NCBI RefSeq assembly: GCF_008039615.1
Contig: NZ_VDUZ01000021.1
Coordinates: forward strand, 62,001-126,000
Source of the DNA: Vineibacter terrae
GTDB taxonomy: Bacteria > Pseudomonadota > Alphaproteobacteria > Reyranellales > Reyranellaceae
Direction: 5' to 3'
DNA: 64,000 bases
This document shows, piece by piece, positions 27,782 through 36,671 of this stretch; positions within the stretch are counted from its first letter, which is position 1; every line of letters begins with the position of its first letter. The translations under genes were made by a program, and so were the position numbers. The notes under the pieces are model-generated. The model was not told the origin of the DNA. It did no database searches and worked only from the letters and a program-made list of their open reading frames with translations.

Positions 27782-29317
27782 TCACAAAGCCGCAGCCTGA
27801 ATGGCCATCCCGGCGCCCGAGAGCGACTTCTCACGCCGCCGCTGAACCGATGACGGGATCCGCATCGCCTCCCGATACTTCGCGACCGTGCGCCGCGCAA
27901 TCTCGATTCCTTCGCCGCGCAGCAGCTCGACCAGCCGGTCGTCGGACAAGGTTGCATGCGGCGGCTCGCCGTCGATCAGCCGCCGCATGCGCGAGCGCAC
28001 CGCCTCCGCCGAGACGGCCTCAGCCCCCGAGGCCGCCGACACCGAGCTGGTGAAGAAGTACTTCAGCTCGAACAGGCCACGGGGCGTGGCGATGAACTTG
28101 TTGGATGTGACGCGGCTGACCGTGCTCTCGTGCAGGCCGGTGGCGATGGCGACGTCGCGCAGCACCAAGGGCCGCAGGGCCGACACGCCGTGGCGAAAGA
28201 ATCCTTCCTGCTGCAGCGCAATCTCGCGCGCCACCTTCAGGATGGTGTTGGCGCGCTGATCAAGGGCCTTGACCAGCCAGTTCGCCGTCTGCCAACGCTC
28301 GGCGATGAACTCGCGTGCCTCCTTCGTGCGTGCGTCACGACTCAGGGTCGTGTGGTAGCGCCGATCCGCCAGCACGCGCGGCAACGCGTCGGTGTTCAGC
28401 TCGACCTCCCAGACCTCACCCTGCTCGGCGTGACGCACGCGGCGCAGATGCACGTCGGGGATCACGGCCCGAACCGGCTCATGATTGAAGCGCAAGCCGG
28501 GCTTGGGATCAAGCGCACGGATCTCGCCGATCATGGCCGCCAGATCCTCGGCATCGACACCGCATCGCCGCAGCAGCCCCGACAGGTCGCGCCGTGCCAG
28601 CAGGTCGAGATTGTCGAGCAGCGCCTGCATGGCCGGATCGAGGCGATCGCGATCGGCGAGCTGCGCCGACAGGCACTCGATCAGCGTCCGGCTGAACATG
28701 CCGGGCGGATCGAGCTGCCGAAGCCGCGCACGCACTGCCTCCAGGCGTGCCGGATCGACACCGAGCGCCGCGGCGATGCCATCGGCGTCGGCGGCCAGGT
28801 ACCCGCTCGGCTCGAGCGCCTCGACGAGGCGCACAGCGATCATGCGATCGATGGGATCGAGGATCTCGGCGGAGATCTGCGCCAGCACGTGACGCTGCAG
28901 CGACATCTCGCCTTCGGCGATCCGCGCCATCGCGTCCGGCAATCCTTCGCCATCGGCGCGTCCGGCCGCGCGCGAGGCCATGCCATCGCCGCCGCGGTCG
29001 GCATATTCGCCCGACCAACGCTCGTCGGCCTCGCCCAGGGCGGCAGCGCCTTCGGCCAGGGTATCGGCGGTATCGGTGCTGTGGGCCGGGGACGGCTCGA
29101 CGGCGGGCTCCGGCACGGCCGGCGCGTCGTCCTCGCGTGGCGACTCGGCGAGCAGCGGATTGGTCTCCAGCTCGCGCTCGACATAGTTCGCCAGCTCGAT
29201 CTGCGACAGCTGAAGCAGCTTGATCGCCTGCTGCAGCTGCGGCGTCATCACCAGCGTCTGCCGCTGCCCCAGCTGCAGGCGCGGCGCCAGCCCCATCATG
29301 CGCGGCCCCGCCGCCAT
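27782..29317 (-). CDS. rpoN: RNA polymerase sigma-54 factor
   Basis: The 511-residue protein has the N-terminal activator-interacting region I (LQLGQRQTLVMTPQLQQAIKLLQLS), an acidic region II, the core-binding domain and DNA-binding domain. The diagnostic RpoN box (ARRTVAKYREAMRIPSSVQRR) is at the C-terminus. It reads -24/-12 promoters with enhancer-binding proteins. The ATG overlaps the lptB stop by one base, so the genes are coupled. Confidence 0.97.
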   Translation of the reverse strand: MAAGPRMMGLAPRLQLGQRQTLVMTPQLQQAIKLLQLSQIELANYVERELETNPLLAESPREDDAPAVPEPAVEPSPAHSTDTADTLAEGAAALGEADERWSGEYADRGGDGMASRAAGRADGEGLPDAMARIAEGEMSLQRHVLAQISAEILDPIDRMIAVRLVEALEPSGYLAADADGIAAALGVDPARLEAVRARLRQLDPPGMFSRTLIECLSAQLADRDRLDPAMQALLDNLDLLARRDLSGLLRRCGVDAEDLAAMIGEIRALDPKPGLRFNHEPVRAVIPDVHLRRVRHAEQGEVWEVELNTDALPRVLADRRYHTTLSRDARTKEAREFIAERWQTANWLVKALDQRANTILKVAREIALQQEGFFRHGVSALRPLVLRDVAIATGLHESTVSRVTSNKFIATPRGLFELKYFFTSSVSAASGAEAVSAEAVRSRMRRLIDGEPPHATLSDDRLVELLRGEGIEIARRTVAKYREAMRIPSSVQRRREKSLSGAGMAIQAAAL

Positions 29318-30120
29318 CAGAGGGTGAACCGCCGGCCGAGATAGACCCGCTGCACCTCTTCGTTGGCAACGATCTCGGACGGGCGGCCCTCGATCAGGAC
29401 CTGTCCGGCATGCATGATGTAGCCGCGGTCGATGATGTCCAAGGTCTCGCGCACCTTGTGATCCGTGATCAACACGCCGATCCCACGGTCACGAAGCTGC
29501 GTCACCATCTCGCGGATTTCCTCGACGGCGATCGGATCCACGCCCGCCAGCGGCTCATCGAGCAGGATGAAGTGCGGCCGTGACGCCAGCGCGCGGGCGA
29601 TCTCGACACGCCGCCGCTCGCCGCCGGACAACGCCATCGCCGGCGCGTTGCGCAGGTGCTCGACGTTGAATTCTTCGAGCAGCGCGTCGACGGTATTTTC
29701 GCGTATACGGCGGTCGGGCTCGACGAGCTCGAGGACGGCACGGATATTATCCGCGACGCTCATGGAGCGGAAGACCGAGGCTTCTTGCGGCAGATAGCCG
29801 ATGCCAAGCCGGGCGCGGCGGAACATCGGCAGCCGCGTGATGTCGCGGCCATCCAGCGTGACGCGGCCATCGTCCGCCTGCACCAGTCCGCAGACCATGT
29901 AGAACGTGGTGGTCTTGCCGGCGCCGTTGGGGCCCAGCAAGCCGACGGCCTCGCCCCGCTGCAGCGTGATCGACACGTCGCGCACGACCGGCCGGTTGTT
30001 GTAGGTCTTGCACAGCCCGTGCGCCTGCAGGCCGCTATCCGTCGACACCAGCCGCGGCCCCGAGCGCTGGGCTGATGCTGTCGATGATCCGGGTTTCCAA
30101 CGTCCGCTACGGCTCGACAT
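29317..30120 (-). CDS. lptB: LPS export ABC ATPase LptB
   Basis: The 267-residue ATPase has Walker A GPNGAGKTTTFYM, Q-loop YLPQEASVF, signature ALSGGERRRVEIARAL, Walker B FILLDEPLAGVDP and switch ITDHKV. These match LptB, which powers LPS extraction from the inner membrane with LptFG. The first 25 or so residues are a variable extension, so the start may be further in. It lies between lptA and rpoN in the classical order. Confidence 0.96.
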   Translation of the reverse strand: MSSRSGRWKPGSSTASAQRSGPRLVSTDSGLQAHGLCKTYNNRPVVRDVSITLQRGEAVGLLGPNGAGKTTTFYMVCGLVQADDGRVTLDGRDITRLPMFRRARLGIGYLPQEASVFRSMSVADNIRAVLELVEPDRRIRENTVDALLEEFNVEHLRNAPAMALSGGERRRVEIARALASRPHFILLDEPLAGVDPIAVEEIREMVTQLRDRGIGVLITDHKVRETLDIIDRGYIMHAGQVLIEGRPSEIVANEEVQRVYLGRRFTL

Positions 30121-30149
30121 CGGGCTTCTTCCACCTACTCAGAAGCGTT

Positions 30150-31133
30150 TCAACGCTGCCGCTTGGGCTGTGCGGCGGTTGGCGCGCCGCCGTTCTTGGG
30201 CTGCGCCCCGGCCGGCGCGCCGCTGTTCTTGTCGTCACATTCCGGCGCACCGGGACGATCGGTCGGCTTGGTGTCAGGCGTGGCAGCGTCCTTGTTGGGC
30301 TCGATCAAGGCCACGACCCGGCCACCGCTGCCGCTGTTGCTGCCGGCGGAGACCACCCGCGTGTAGCCGGTGCGCGTGTTCATCTCGACGGTCTCGCCGT
30401 TCACCTGCTCACGGCCGCGGGTCATGCGCACGTTGCCGGTCAGCACGGCCGTTCCGGTGTTGGGATCGTAGAGCGCCTTGTCGGCATGGGCATAGCCCTG
30501 GCATGACGCGATGTAGACCTTGCCGTAGGCCTCGATCCGCGCAACGCGCTGCTTGCCGCGGCTGCCGCCCTGGGGATCGGGCTGGCTGCCGTCCTTGGGC
30601 TCGAAATACGCCACGACCTGGTCGGCGCGCATTTCATCGCTGCCGCGGATCACGACGACGTTGCCGCGCGCCACGGCCATGTGCCTGTCGTCCCAGTACT
30701 CGAAGCTGTCGCGCGCCGTCAGCTTGCTGTCGGGGCTGACCAGCGACAGGTTGCGGCCGGTCAGGCGGGCGACCTTGTTGTCGTTGTCGTAGATGCCGCG
30801 GTCGCCGGTCATCACGTTGTCGCCACTGGTGATCCGCACCGAGCCCTCGGCGTCGACACGGTAGATGTCGCTCTTGGACGTCCCTTCGCCGCGGTGATAG
30901 GCCATGATGCGGTCGGCCTCGATCATGCGGTCGCCGCGGGTGACCTTGGCATTGCCGCGCGCGATGTAGACATGGGAGTTCTTGTCCCACTCGATGCCCT
31001 GATCGGCGGAGATCTCCGTCTGGCTCTTGTCGCCGCCCTTGTCGTCGGCGGCAGGCTTGGGCGATTTCTGGGCCAGCGCCGGCAGCGACGCCGCCAGGAG
31101 CGCCACGCACAGCCAGGGACCGAGGCGGCGCAT
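30150..31133 (-). CDS. lptA: LPS transport periplasmic protein LptA (OstA-like)
   Basis: The 327-residue protein starts at ATG 31133 (MRRLGPWLCVALLAASLPALAQ) after AGGAGG, giving a clear signal peptide. OstA-type beta-jellyroll repeats follow (AKVTRGDRMIEADRIMAYH, GSVRITSGDNVMTGDRG, NLSLVSPDSKLTARDSFEY, GNVVVIRGSDEMRADQVVAY). LptA bridges the periplasm and carries LPS. The protein is longer than the enterobacterial one (about 185 residues), with extra repeats and a Pro/Ala-rich tail, which is common in alphaproteobacteria. Confidence 0.93.
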   Translation of the reverse strand: MRRLGPWLCVALLAASLPALAQKSPKPAADDKGGDKSQTEISADQGIEWDKNSHVYIARGNAKVTRGDRMIEADRIMAYHRGEGTSKSDIYRVDAEGSVRITSGDNVMTGDRGIYDNDNKVARLTGRNLSLVSPDSKLTARDSFEYWDDRHMAVARGNVVVIRGSDEMRADQVVAYFEPKDGSQPDPQGGSRGKQRVARIEAYGKVYIASCQGYAHADKALYDPNTGTAVLTGNVRMTRGREQVNGETVEMNTRTGYTRVVSAGSNSGSGGRVVALIEPNKDAATPDTKPTDRPGAPECDDKNSGAPAGAQPKNGGAPTAAQPKRQR

Positions 31134-31134
31134 C

Positions 31135-31863
31135 TCAGCCTCCTGATGACGGTGTGTCGGCGGGTGGCGCTTCCGGCTCGGACGTGTCGTCATGCCCCCT
31201 CAGCACGATGCGCGAGCGCCCGGTGAAGACGATGCGATCGCCGCGCTCGCTGGCATGGAAGCCCTCGGCCTCGACCTGTCCATCCGGACCATGCCCACGC
31301 ACCGGACTGTCGCCGAAGGCCGCGCTGGCCTCGAGATCCACCCGGGCCCGGTCGGTGGTCACGGTGTAGCCCTTGTCCTGGAACACGGTCACGTTGCCGG
31401 AAAGGTCGAGCATGCGCAGCTGCTGGTCGTACTTGCCGGTGTCGGCCGTGAGGGCGATCCAGCGGCTTTTCTTGTCGAGGATGTCGGCCTTGGGCTGGAA
31501 CAGGTCATAGACCTTCTCGTCCCGCGACTTCTGGATCGCGTAGTCCGCCGTCACCGTATAGGGCCGATGGTTGTTGTCATTGCCCGCGAAATGCGGCCGG
31601 TCCATGCGCATATATATGCCGCGGTTGGTCTCGAGCGGCATGTCGCGCACAAGGATGCCGGTGGTCTCGCTGAACATCGGCACGATGACGCCGGCCAGGA
31701 CGACGGCCAGCGCCACCAGCGGCAGCAGGATCCGGATGTGGTCGGCATAGCGCGCGATCCACGGCTCGCTGCTCTCGCGCTTCAGCCCGATGAACTCATC
31801 CAGGCGCGAGCCGCGCTTGCCTTCCTTGCCCTGCGGCAGCGGCATGTCGGATGCGGATGCCAT
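31135..31863 (-). CDS. lptC: LPS export protein LptC
   Basis: The 242-residue protein has a cytoplasmic N-terminus, one membrane anchor (ILLPLVALAVVLAGVIVPMF) and a periplasmic LptC beta-jellyroll (YTVTADYAIQKSRDEKVYDL, DILDKKSRWIALTADTG, LDLSGNVTVFQDKGYTVTTD). It hands LPS from LptBFG to LptA. Its end and the lptA start are adjacent, consistent with an operon. Confidence 0.92.
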   Translation of the reverse strand: MASASDMPLPQGKEGKRGSRLDEFIGLKRESSEPWIARYADHIRILLPLVALAVVLAGVIVPMFSETTGILVRDMPLETNRGIYMRMDRPHFAGNDNNHRPYTVTADYAIQKSRDEKVYDLFQPKADILDKKSRWIALTADTGKYDQQLRMLDLSGNVTVFQDKGYTVTTDRARVDLEASAAFGDSPVRGHGPDGQVEAEGFHASERGDRIVFTGRSRIVLRGHDDTSEPEAPPADTPSSGG

Positions 31864-31866
31864 GGC

Positions 31867-32877
31867 TCACGCCACTCCCGCCCGCAGGCAGTCGTGCACA
31901 TGCACGAGGCCGACGAGCCGGTCGTCGGCGACGACGAACAGGCTCGTGATCCCCTTGCCCGTCTCGTTCATGATCCGCACCGCCTCCGCCGCCAACGCCT
32001 CGGCCGCGATGGTCTTGGGCCGGGTCGTCATGATCTCGCTGGCTGTCTGGCTCAGGAGTCCGGCATTCATGTGGCGGCGCAAGTCGCCGTCGGTGACGAT
32101 GCCCAGGAGCCGCCGCTGTGGATCGACAACGGCAACGCAACCGAAGCTCTTGGCGCTCATCTCGATCAGCGCCTCCGCCATGGACGTGTCGGGCGCCACC
32201 ACCGGCAGCTCGGTCCCGACATGCATCAGATCGCCGACCTTGATCAGCCGCTGGCCCAGGCGGCCGCCGGGATGGAAGTCGCCGAACCGCGACGGCGTGA
32301 AGCCCTTGCGCTCCAGCAAGGCGATCGCGATGGCATCGCCCAAGGCAAGCGTCATGGTCGTCGACGTGGTCGGCGCCAGCCCCATGGGACAGGCCTCCGG
32401 CACGCCGGGAAGAACCAGGGCCACATCCGCCGCCTGCGCCAGGTTGCTGCCGCCGCCGCCGGTGATCGCCACCAGCCGGATGCCGAAGCGCTTCACGTAC
32501 CAGAGCAGCCCCGCCAGCTCGGCGGTCTCGCCGGAGTTCGACAGCGCGAGCACCACGTCGCCCGTCGCGATCATGCCAAGATCGCCGTGCGAGGCTTCGG
32601 CCGGGTGGACGAAATAGGCCGGCGCGCCGGTCGACGCCAAGGTCGCGGCAATCTTGCGCCCGACATGGCCGCTCTTGCCCATTCCGGACACGATGATGCG
32701 GTCACCCTGCTCCAGGACATCGAGCGCCCGGCCGAACTCGTCGCCCAACGAAGCCTGCAGCGCCTGCAGCCCTGCGACCTCGGTCGCCAGGACACGGCGC
32801 GCGCTCGCAGCATCCGCCGCGTGGCTGGCGCCGGGGGGAGGTTGACTGGTCTGGGTCGTACGCGACGCACTCTTCAT
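31867..32877 (-). CDS. kdsD: Arabinose-5-phosphate isomerase, KpsF/GutQ (KdsD) family
   Basis: The 336-residue enzyme interconverts ribulose-5-phosphate and arabinose-5-phosphate, the first step to Kdo. An N-terminal SIS domain (GMGKSGHVGRKIAATLASTG, ALSNSGETAELAGLL) is followed by two CBS repeats (LPVVAPDTSMAEALIEM, and a second ending AVRIMNETGKGITSLFVV). The position upstream of lptC links Kdo synthesis to LPS export. Confidence 0.94.
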   Translation of the reverse strand: MKSASRTTQTSQPPPGASHAADAASARRVLATEVAGLQALQASLGDEFGRALDVLEQGDRIIVSGMGKSGHVGRKIAATLASTGAPAYFVHPAEASHGDLGMIATGDVVLALSNSGETAELAGLLWYVKRFGIRLVAITGGGGSNLAQAADVALVLPGVPEACPMGLAPTTSTTMTLALGDAIAIALLERKGFTPSRFGDFHPGGRLGQRLIKVGDLMHVGTELPVVAPDTSMAEALIEMSAKSFGCVAVVDPQRRLLGIVTDGDLRRHMNAGLLSQTASEIMTTRPKTIAAEALAAEAVRIMNETGKGITSLFVVADDRLVGLVHVHDCLRAGVA

Positions 32878-32991
32878 GGATGAGAATATTACGCGCGCCC
32901 GACATGCTCCCGCAAAGCAAAAAGCGCGCCAAAACGCCGCTGCCTGTCAAAAATAATTTGAATTTAGGTTGCCGGCCGCGACAATGCGCGG

Positions 32992-33603
32992 TCAATGCGC
33001 AAAAATATCGACGTCGGGCCAGCCTTCCAAGTCAAGCGCCGCCCGGTGGGGGATGAAGCGGAACGCCGCCTCCGCCAGCTCCCGGCGCTCCTCGCGATCG
33101 AGCAGGATGTCGAGCCTGGCCTTCAGCTTGTGCAGGTGCAGGACGTCCGATGCGGCGTAGGCAAGCTGCTCGTCGGTCAGGGTTTCGGCGCCCCAATCCG
33201 ACGATTGCTGCTGCTTGGAAAGCTCGACCCCCACCAGCTCCTTGACCAGGTCCTTGAGGCCGAACCGGTCAGTGTAGGTGCGCACCAGGCGGGCCGCGAT
33301 CTTGGTGCAGTAGATCGGCGTGGCCATGACGCCCAGGTAGTGGCGCATCACAGCGACGTCGAAACGGGCGTAGTGGAACAGCTTGAGGCAGGCCGGATCG
33401 GCAAGCAGCGCCTTCAGGCGCGGCGCGTCGTACTGGCCCCGCGCGAACTGCACCAGATGGGCGTTGCCGTCGCCCGACGAAAGCTGCGCCAGGCACAACC
33501 GGTCGCGATGCGGATTGAGCCCCATCGTCTCGGTATCGATGGCCACGACCGGACCAAGGTCGAGGCCCTCCGGCAGGTCGCCCTTATGAAGGTGGATGGC
33601 CAT
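32992..33603 (-). CDS. RNase D-like 3'-5' exonuclease
   Basis: The 203-residue protein is a DEDD exonuclease domain without HRDC domains. Exo I is VAIDTETMGLNPHRDRLCLAQ, Exo II lies in LFHYARFDVAVMRHYLG, and Exo III is QLAYAASDVLHLHKL. It probably trims structured RNAs. Short single-domain RNase D homologues next to kdsD are typical in this class of bacteria. Confidence 0.9.
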   Translation of the reverse strand: MAIHLHKGDLPEGLDLGPVVAIDTETMGLNPHRDRLCLAQLSSGDGNAHLVQFARGQYDAPRLKALLADPACLKLFHYARFDVAVMRHYLGVMATPIYCTKIAARLVRTYTDRFGLKDLVKELVGVELSKQQQSSDWGAETLTDEQLAYAASDVLHLHKLKARLDILLDREERRELAEAAFRFIPHRAALDLEGWPDVDIFAH

Positions 33604-33636
33604 GGTGCTCCGGCAAGCAGACTCCCCAAACGCAGA

Positions 33637-33658
33637 GCGCCGTCCCGAAGGACGGCGC
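33637..33658 (-). terminator. tRNA-Leu terminator
   Basis: A perfect 9-bp stem, GCGCCGTCC / GGACGGCGC, encloses a UUCG loop on the minus strand. It lies immediately after the 3' end of tRNA-Leu. Confidence 0.7.
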
Positions 33659-33664
33659 GCCGAA

Positions 33665-33751
33665 TGGTGCCCTGGAGAAGACTCGAACTTCCACGCCCGT
33701 TAAGGCACTAGAACCTGAATCTAGCGCGTCTACCAATTCCGCCACCAGGGC
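33665..33751 (-). tRNA. tRNA-Leu (anticodon CAG)
   Basis: On the minus strand the sequence runs GCCCTGGTGGCGGAATTGG ... CTAGATTCAGGTTCTAG ... AGTTCGAGTCTTC ... CCAGGGCACCA. The acceptor stem is perfect, the anticodon CAG reads CUG (the commonest Leu codon in GC-rich genomes), and a long variable arm and encoded CCA are present. Confidence 0.96.
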
Positions 33752-33780
33752 ACTATCCGTCCGGCGAGCGAACGGCGGGA

Positions 33781-33809
33781 CACCTAAAGCCCACGCATCG
33801 CGATGTCAA
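33781..33809 (-). promoter_or_regulatory. Candidate promoter of tRNA-Leu
   Basis: On the minus strand TTGACA (33809-33804) and TAGGTG (33786-33781) are 17 nt apart. The predicted start near 33774 is about 23 nt before the mature tRNA. The -35 box is a perfect consensus; the -10 is weak. Confidence 0.5.
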
Positions 33810-33899
33810 CAACTGCAGTCATGGGAGTTCCTCTTTCCCCGACTGGTCAGGCTGTACTATACGCCCTGGGGCCACGATCAGGGCAGGGTGCACGGGCGC

Positions 33900-34853
33900 A
33901 TGGATATCAGGCAGGTCACGGTTTTCGGCGGCACAGGCTTCATCGGGCGCTACGTCGTGCGGGCGCTGGCGGCGCGCGGCATGCGTATCCGCGTCGCAGT
34001 GCGCCGCCCGGAGCTGGCCGACTTCACCCGGATCGCCGGCGATGTCGGCCAGGTCATGGCGGTGCAGGCCAACCTCCGGTTTCCGGCCTCGGTGGCCGCG
34101 GCCGTGGCCGGCAGCGACGCCGTGGTCAATGCCGTCGGCATCCCCTACGAGCGCGGCCGGCAACGCTACAAGGCCGTGCATGCCGACGGCGCCCGCCACA
34201 TCGCCGAAGCGTCGGCCAAGGCCGGCGCGCAGCGCCTGATCCACATCTCGGGAATCGGCGCGCAGCAGCCGCGCACGGGCAACGCGTTCGTCGAGTCCAA
34301 GGCGCAGGCCGAGCACGAGATGAACCGGGCTTTCCCGGGCGTCACCATCCTGCGCCCCAGCGTCGTGTTCGGCCCCGAGGACAGGTTCTTCAACCGCCTG
34401 GCGTCCGCCGCCCAGATGGCGCCGTTCATGCCGGTCTTCGGTGACGGCCTGGCGAAGTTCCAACCCGTCTTTGTCGGCGATGTCGCCGACGCGGTGGCGC
34501 ACGCCGTCGTCGACCGGACGACCGCTTTCGGCGCGTACGAGCTCGGCGGACCACGGGTCTACACCTACCGCGAGCTGGTCGAGCTGACGCTGAGGATCAC
34601 CCAGCGCCAGCGCCGCTTGATTTCGCTGCCCGTCTGGCCGGCCAAGATCGGCGCATTCTTCGCCGAGTTCCTGCCGGTGCCGCCGATCACGCGCGACCAG
34701 ATCGACCTGATGATCCGTGACAATGTCACCACGCCGGGCCGGCCGGGCCTGTCCGAGCTCGGCATCACGCCGCATTCGGCCGAGGCGATCCTGCCCATGT
34801 ACCTCGATCGCTATCGCGTGTCCGGCCGCTACGACCTGACCGCGCCGGTGTAG
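33900..34853 (+). CDS. NDUFA9-like NAD(P)-binding protein (complex I-associated SDR)
   Basis: The 317-residue atypical short-chain dehydrogenase has a Rossmann motif VTFGGTGFIGRYVV-like at its start, VNAVGIPYERGRQRY, and LRPSVVFGPEDRFFNRL. These match the NDUFA9/complex I 39-kDa subunit family of alphaproteobacteria, which stabilises complex I or binds a nucleotide. The ATG at 33900 is chosen for the AGGG upstream; a GTG at 33888 could add four residues. No complex I genes are in the window. Confidence 0.85.
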   Translation: MDIRQVTVFGGTGFIGRYVVRALAARGMRIRVAVRRPELADFTRIAGDVGQVMAVQANLRFPASVAAAVAGSDAVVNAVGIPYERGRQRYKAVHADGARHIAEASAKAGAQRLIHISGIGAQQPRTGNAFVESKAQAEHEMNRAFPGVTILRPSVVFGPEDRFFNRLASAAQMAPFMPVFGDGLAKFQPVFVGDVADAVAHAVVDRTTAFGAYELGGPRVYTYRELVELTLRITQRQRRLISLPVWPAKIGAFFAEFLPVPPITRDQIDLMIRDNVTTPGRPGLSELGITPHSAEAILPMYLDRYRVSGRYDLTAPV

Positions 34854-34887
34854 CGCGCCATCCCCCGCCTCGGCGAGGCCGGCCAGG

Positions 34888-35709
34888 TCACTTCGGCTTT
34901 TCCGCAGGCTTGCGTGGTGCCGGCGGCGGCGCTGACGCCGAGGGCGGCGGCCCCAGCGGCGCTGCAAGGCCAGCGCGAGCCTGGGCCGCCTGCTGGCTGC
35001 TGTCGGATACAAGGCTCAACACCTTGCGCAGGTCGGCGTCGCTGCCGTTTCTGTCCCGCAGCGCCCGCCGGGCCATGCCCCGCTCCAGCAAGGCGTCGGA
35101 GGCATTGGAATTGGCGCGCAGCGCAGCGTCCGCGTCAGTGACCGCGGCCTTGAAATTGCCGAGCTGGCGCCAGGCCGCGGCGCGCAGAACCAGAGCATCG
35201 CCGCGGCCTGGCGACAGGGCCAAAGCATGCGTGAGGTCGGATACCGCTTCGCGATAGGCGCCGACAGCGGCATAGGTGATGCTGCGGTCGATCCAGATCT
35301 CGGGGTTCTGCGAGTTGAGCAGGATTGCCGCATTCTGCGCCGCCAGCGCCTGCTCGCCCAGGCGCGCCGCCTGGTAGGCCTGGCCGGCCTGGGCGAAAAT
35401 CTCGGCCCGCAGCGCATTGCTCTGGCCGGTCATCTCGCGGGCCAGCGTCTCCAGCTGCTTGCCGGCCTCGACGTGGTCGCCCAGCTCGAAGAGCGCGATG
35501 GCGCGGCAATGCCGGGCCCCTGCCCCGCCGCCCGCGCTCTCCCACGCCCGTGCGATCTCGATGCCGCGCTTGGGATCGGCGCGTGCGGTCGCCATGCAGT
35601 CGGCATAGCGCCGCGCCGGGTCGGTGGATGGCGATTGCGCCAGGCCGGCGGCCCAAGGCGTCGCGACGGCACCACACAGCACCGCCGCGACCAGCAAGAT
35701 ACGTGTCAT
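34888..35709 (-). CDS. Exported TPR protein
   Basis: The 273-residue protein starts MTRILLVAAVLCGAVATPWA with a signal peptide ending near GLAQ. TPR-like helical pairs follow (about residues 90-230, for example NPEIWIDRSITYAAVGAY and NASDALLERGMARRALRDR). The tail is Pro/Ala-rich and ends KPAEKPK. It is probably a periplasmic scaffold; no partner is evident. It is divergent from the SDR gene that follows. Confidence 0.75.
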   Translation of the reverse strand: MTRILLVAAVLCGAVATPWAAGLAQSPSTDPARRYADCMATARADPKRGIEIARAWESAGGGAGARHCRAIALFELGDHVEAGKQLETLAREMTGQSNALRAEIFAQAGQAYQAARLGEQALAAQNAAILLNSQNPEIWIDRSITYAAVGAYREAVSDLTHALALSPGRGDALVLRAAAWRQLGNFKAAVTDADAALRANSNASDALLERGMARRALRDRNGSDADLRKVLSLVSDSSQQAAQARAGLAAPLGPPPSASAPPPAPRKPAEKPK

Positions 35710-35767
35710 ACGGCTACACTTGCGCCAGCGCCGGCGACAGCGCAAGCAGCGAACGACAGGCAGCAGC

Positions 35768-36664
35768 ATGGACGCGATCCGCCTCTTCATATTCGGCTTC
35801 GGCGACACGGCGCAGCAGCTTGCGCACAAGGCGCGCCCTCGCGGCTGCACGGCCATCGGGACGGTGCGGTCGGCCGACAAGCTGCAGACCCTTCGCGCCG
35901 ACGGCCACGAGGCGCTGCGCTTCGGATCAGACGCGCCGCTTCGCGACCCCGCGCTTGCCTTCGCCGGCATCACGCACCTGCTGTGCTCCATCCCTCCCGA
36001 TGCGGCCGGCGATCCGGCGCTGACGGCACATGCCGAGGACCTGGCGCGGCATGCGCCCGGACTGCGCTGGATCGGCTACCTGAGCACAACCGGCGTCTAC
36101 GGCGATCACGGCGGCGCCTGGATCGACGAATCCACGCCTGCGGCGCCGACCAGCGACCGGGCGCGCCGGCGCCTCACCGCCGAACGACAATGGCTGGATC
36201 TGGGTGCCCGCCTGGCGGTCGCCACCCACATCTTCCGACTGCCCGGCATCTACGGCCCCGGGCGCAGCGCCCTGGACCAGGTCCGCGCCGGAACGGCACG
36301 GCGCATCGCGCGCGCCGGGCAGGTGTTCTCGCGCATCCATATCGCGGACATCGCCGCCACCGTGCTGGCATCGATGCAGCAGCCACGCCCGGGGGCGATC
36401 TACAACGTCGCCGACGACGAGCCTTCGCCGCAAGCCGATGTCGTGGCCTTCGCCTGCACGCTGCTGGGCGTGCCGCCGCCGCCCCTGGTCGACTACGCTG
36501 CCATCGAGGCGAGCCTGTCGCCGATGGCCCGCTCGTTCTATGCCGAGAGCCGGCGCGTGCGGAACACGCTGATCAAGCGCGAGCTGGGGGTCGCGCTGGC
36601 CTTCCCCAGCTATCGCGAAGGACTGCGTGCCATCCTCGCCGACGAGCAGGACCGATCGCGATAG
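35768..36664 (+). CDS. SDR-type NAD(P)-binding protein (YeeZ-like)
   Basis: The 298-residue protein starts MDAIRLFIFGFGDTAQQLAH, with a Rossmann-like FGFGDTA loop in place of GxxGxxG. It shows GYLSTTGVYGDHGGAWIDE, HIFRLPGIYGPGRS and IYNVADDEPS, typical of extended SDR proteins such as YeeZ. A nucleotide-sugar or small-molecule substrate is possible. The start is placed at ATG 35768 because the upstream open frame is not conserved-looking. Confidence 0.8.
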   Translation: MDAIRLFIFGFGDTAQQLAHKARPRGCTAIGTVRSADKLQTLRADGHEALRFGSDAPLRDPALAFAGITHLLCSIPPDAAGDPALTAHAEDLARHAPGLRWIGYLSTTGVYGDHGGAWIDESTPAAPTSDRARRRLTAERQWLDLGARLAVATHIFRLPGIYGPGRSALDQVRAGTARRIARAGQVFSRIHIADIAATVLASMQQPRPGAIYNVADDEPSPQADVVAFACTLLGVPPPPLVDYAAIEASLSPMARSFYAESRRVRNTLIKRELGVALAFPSYREGLRAILADEQDRSR

Positions 36665-36671
36665 CGAGGCG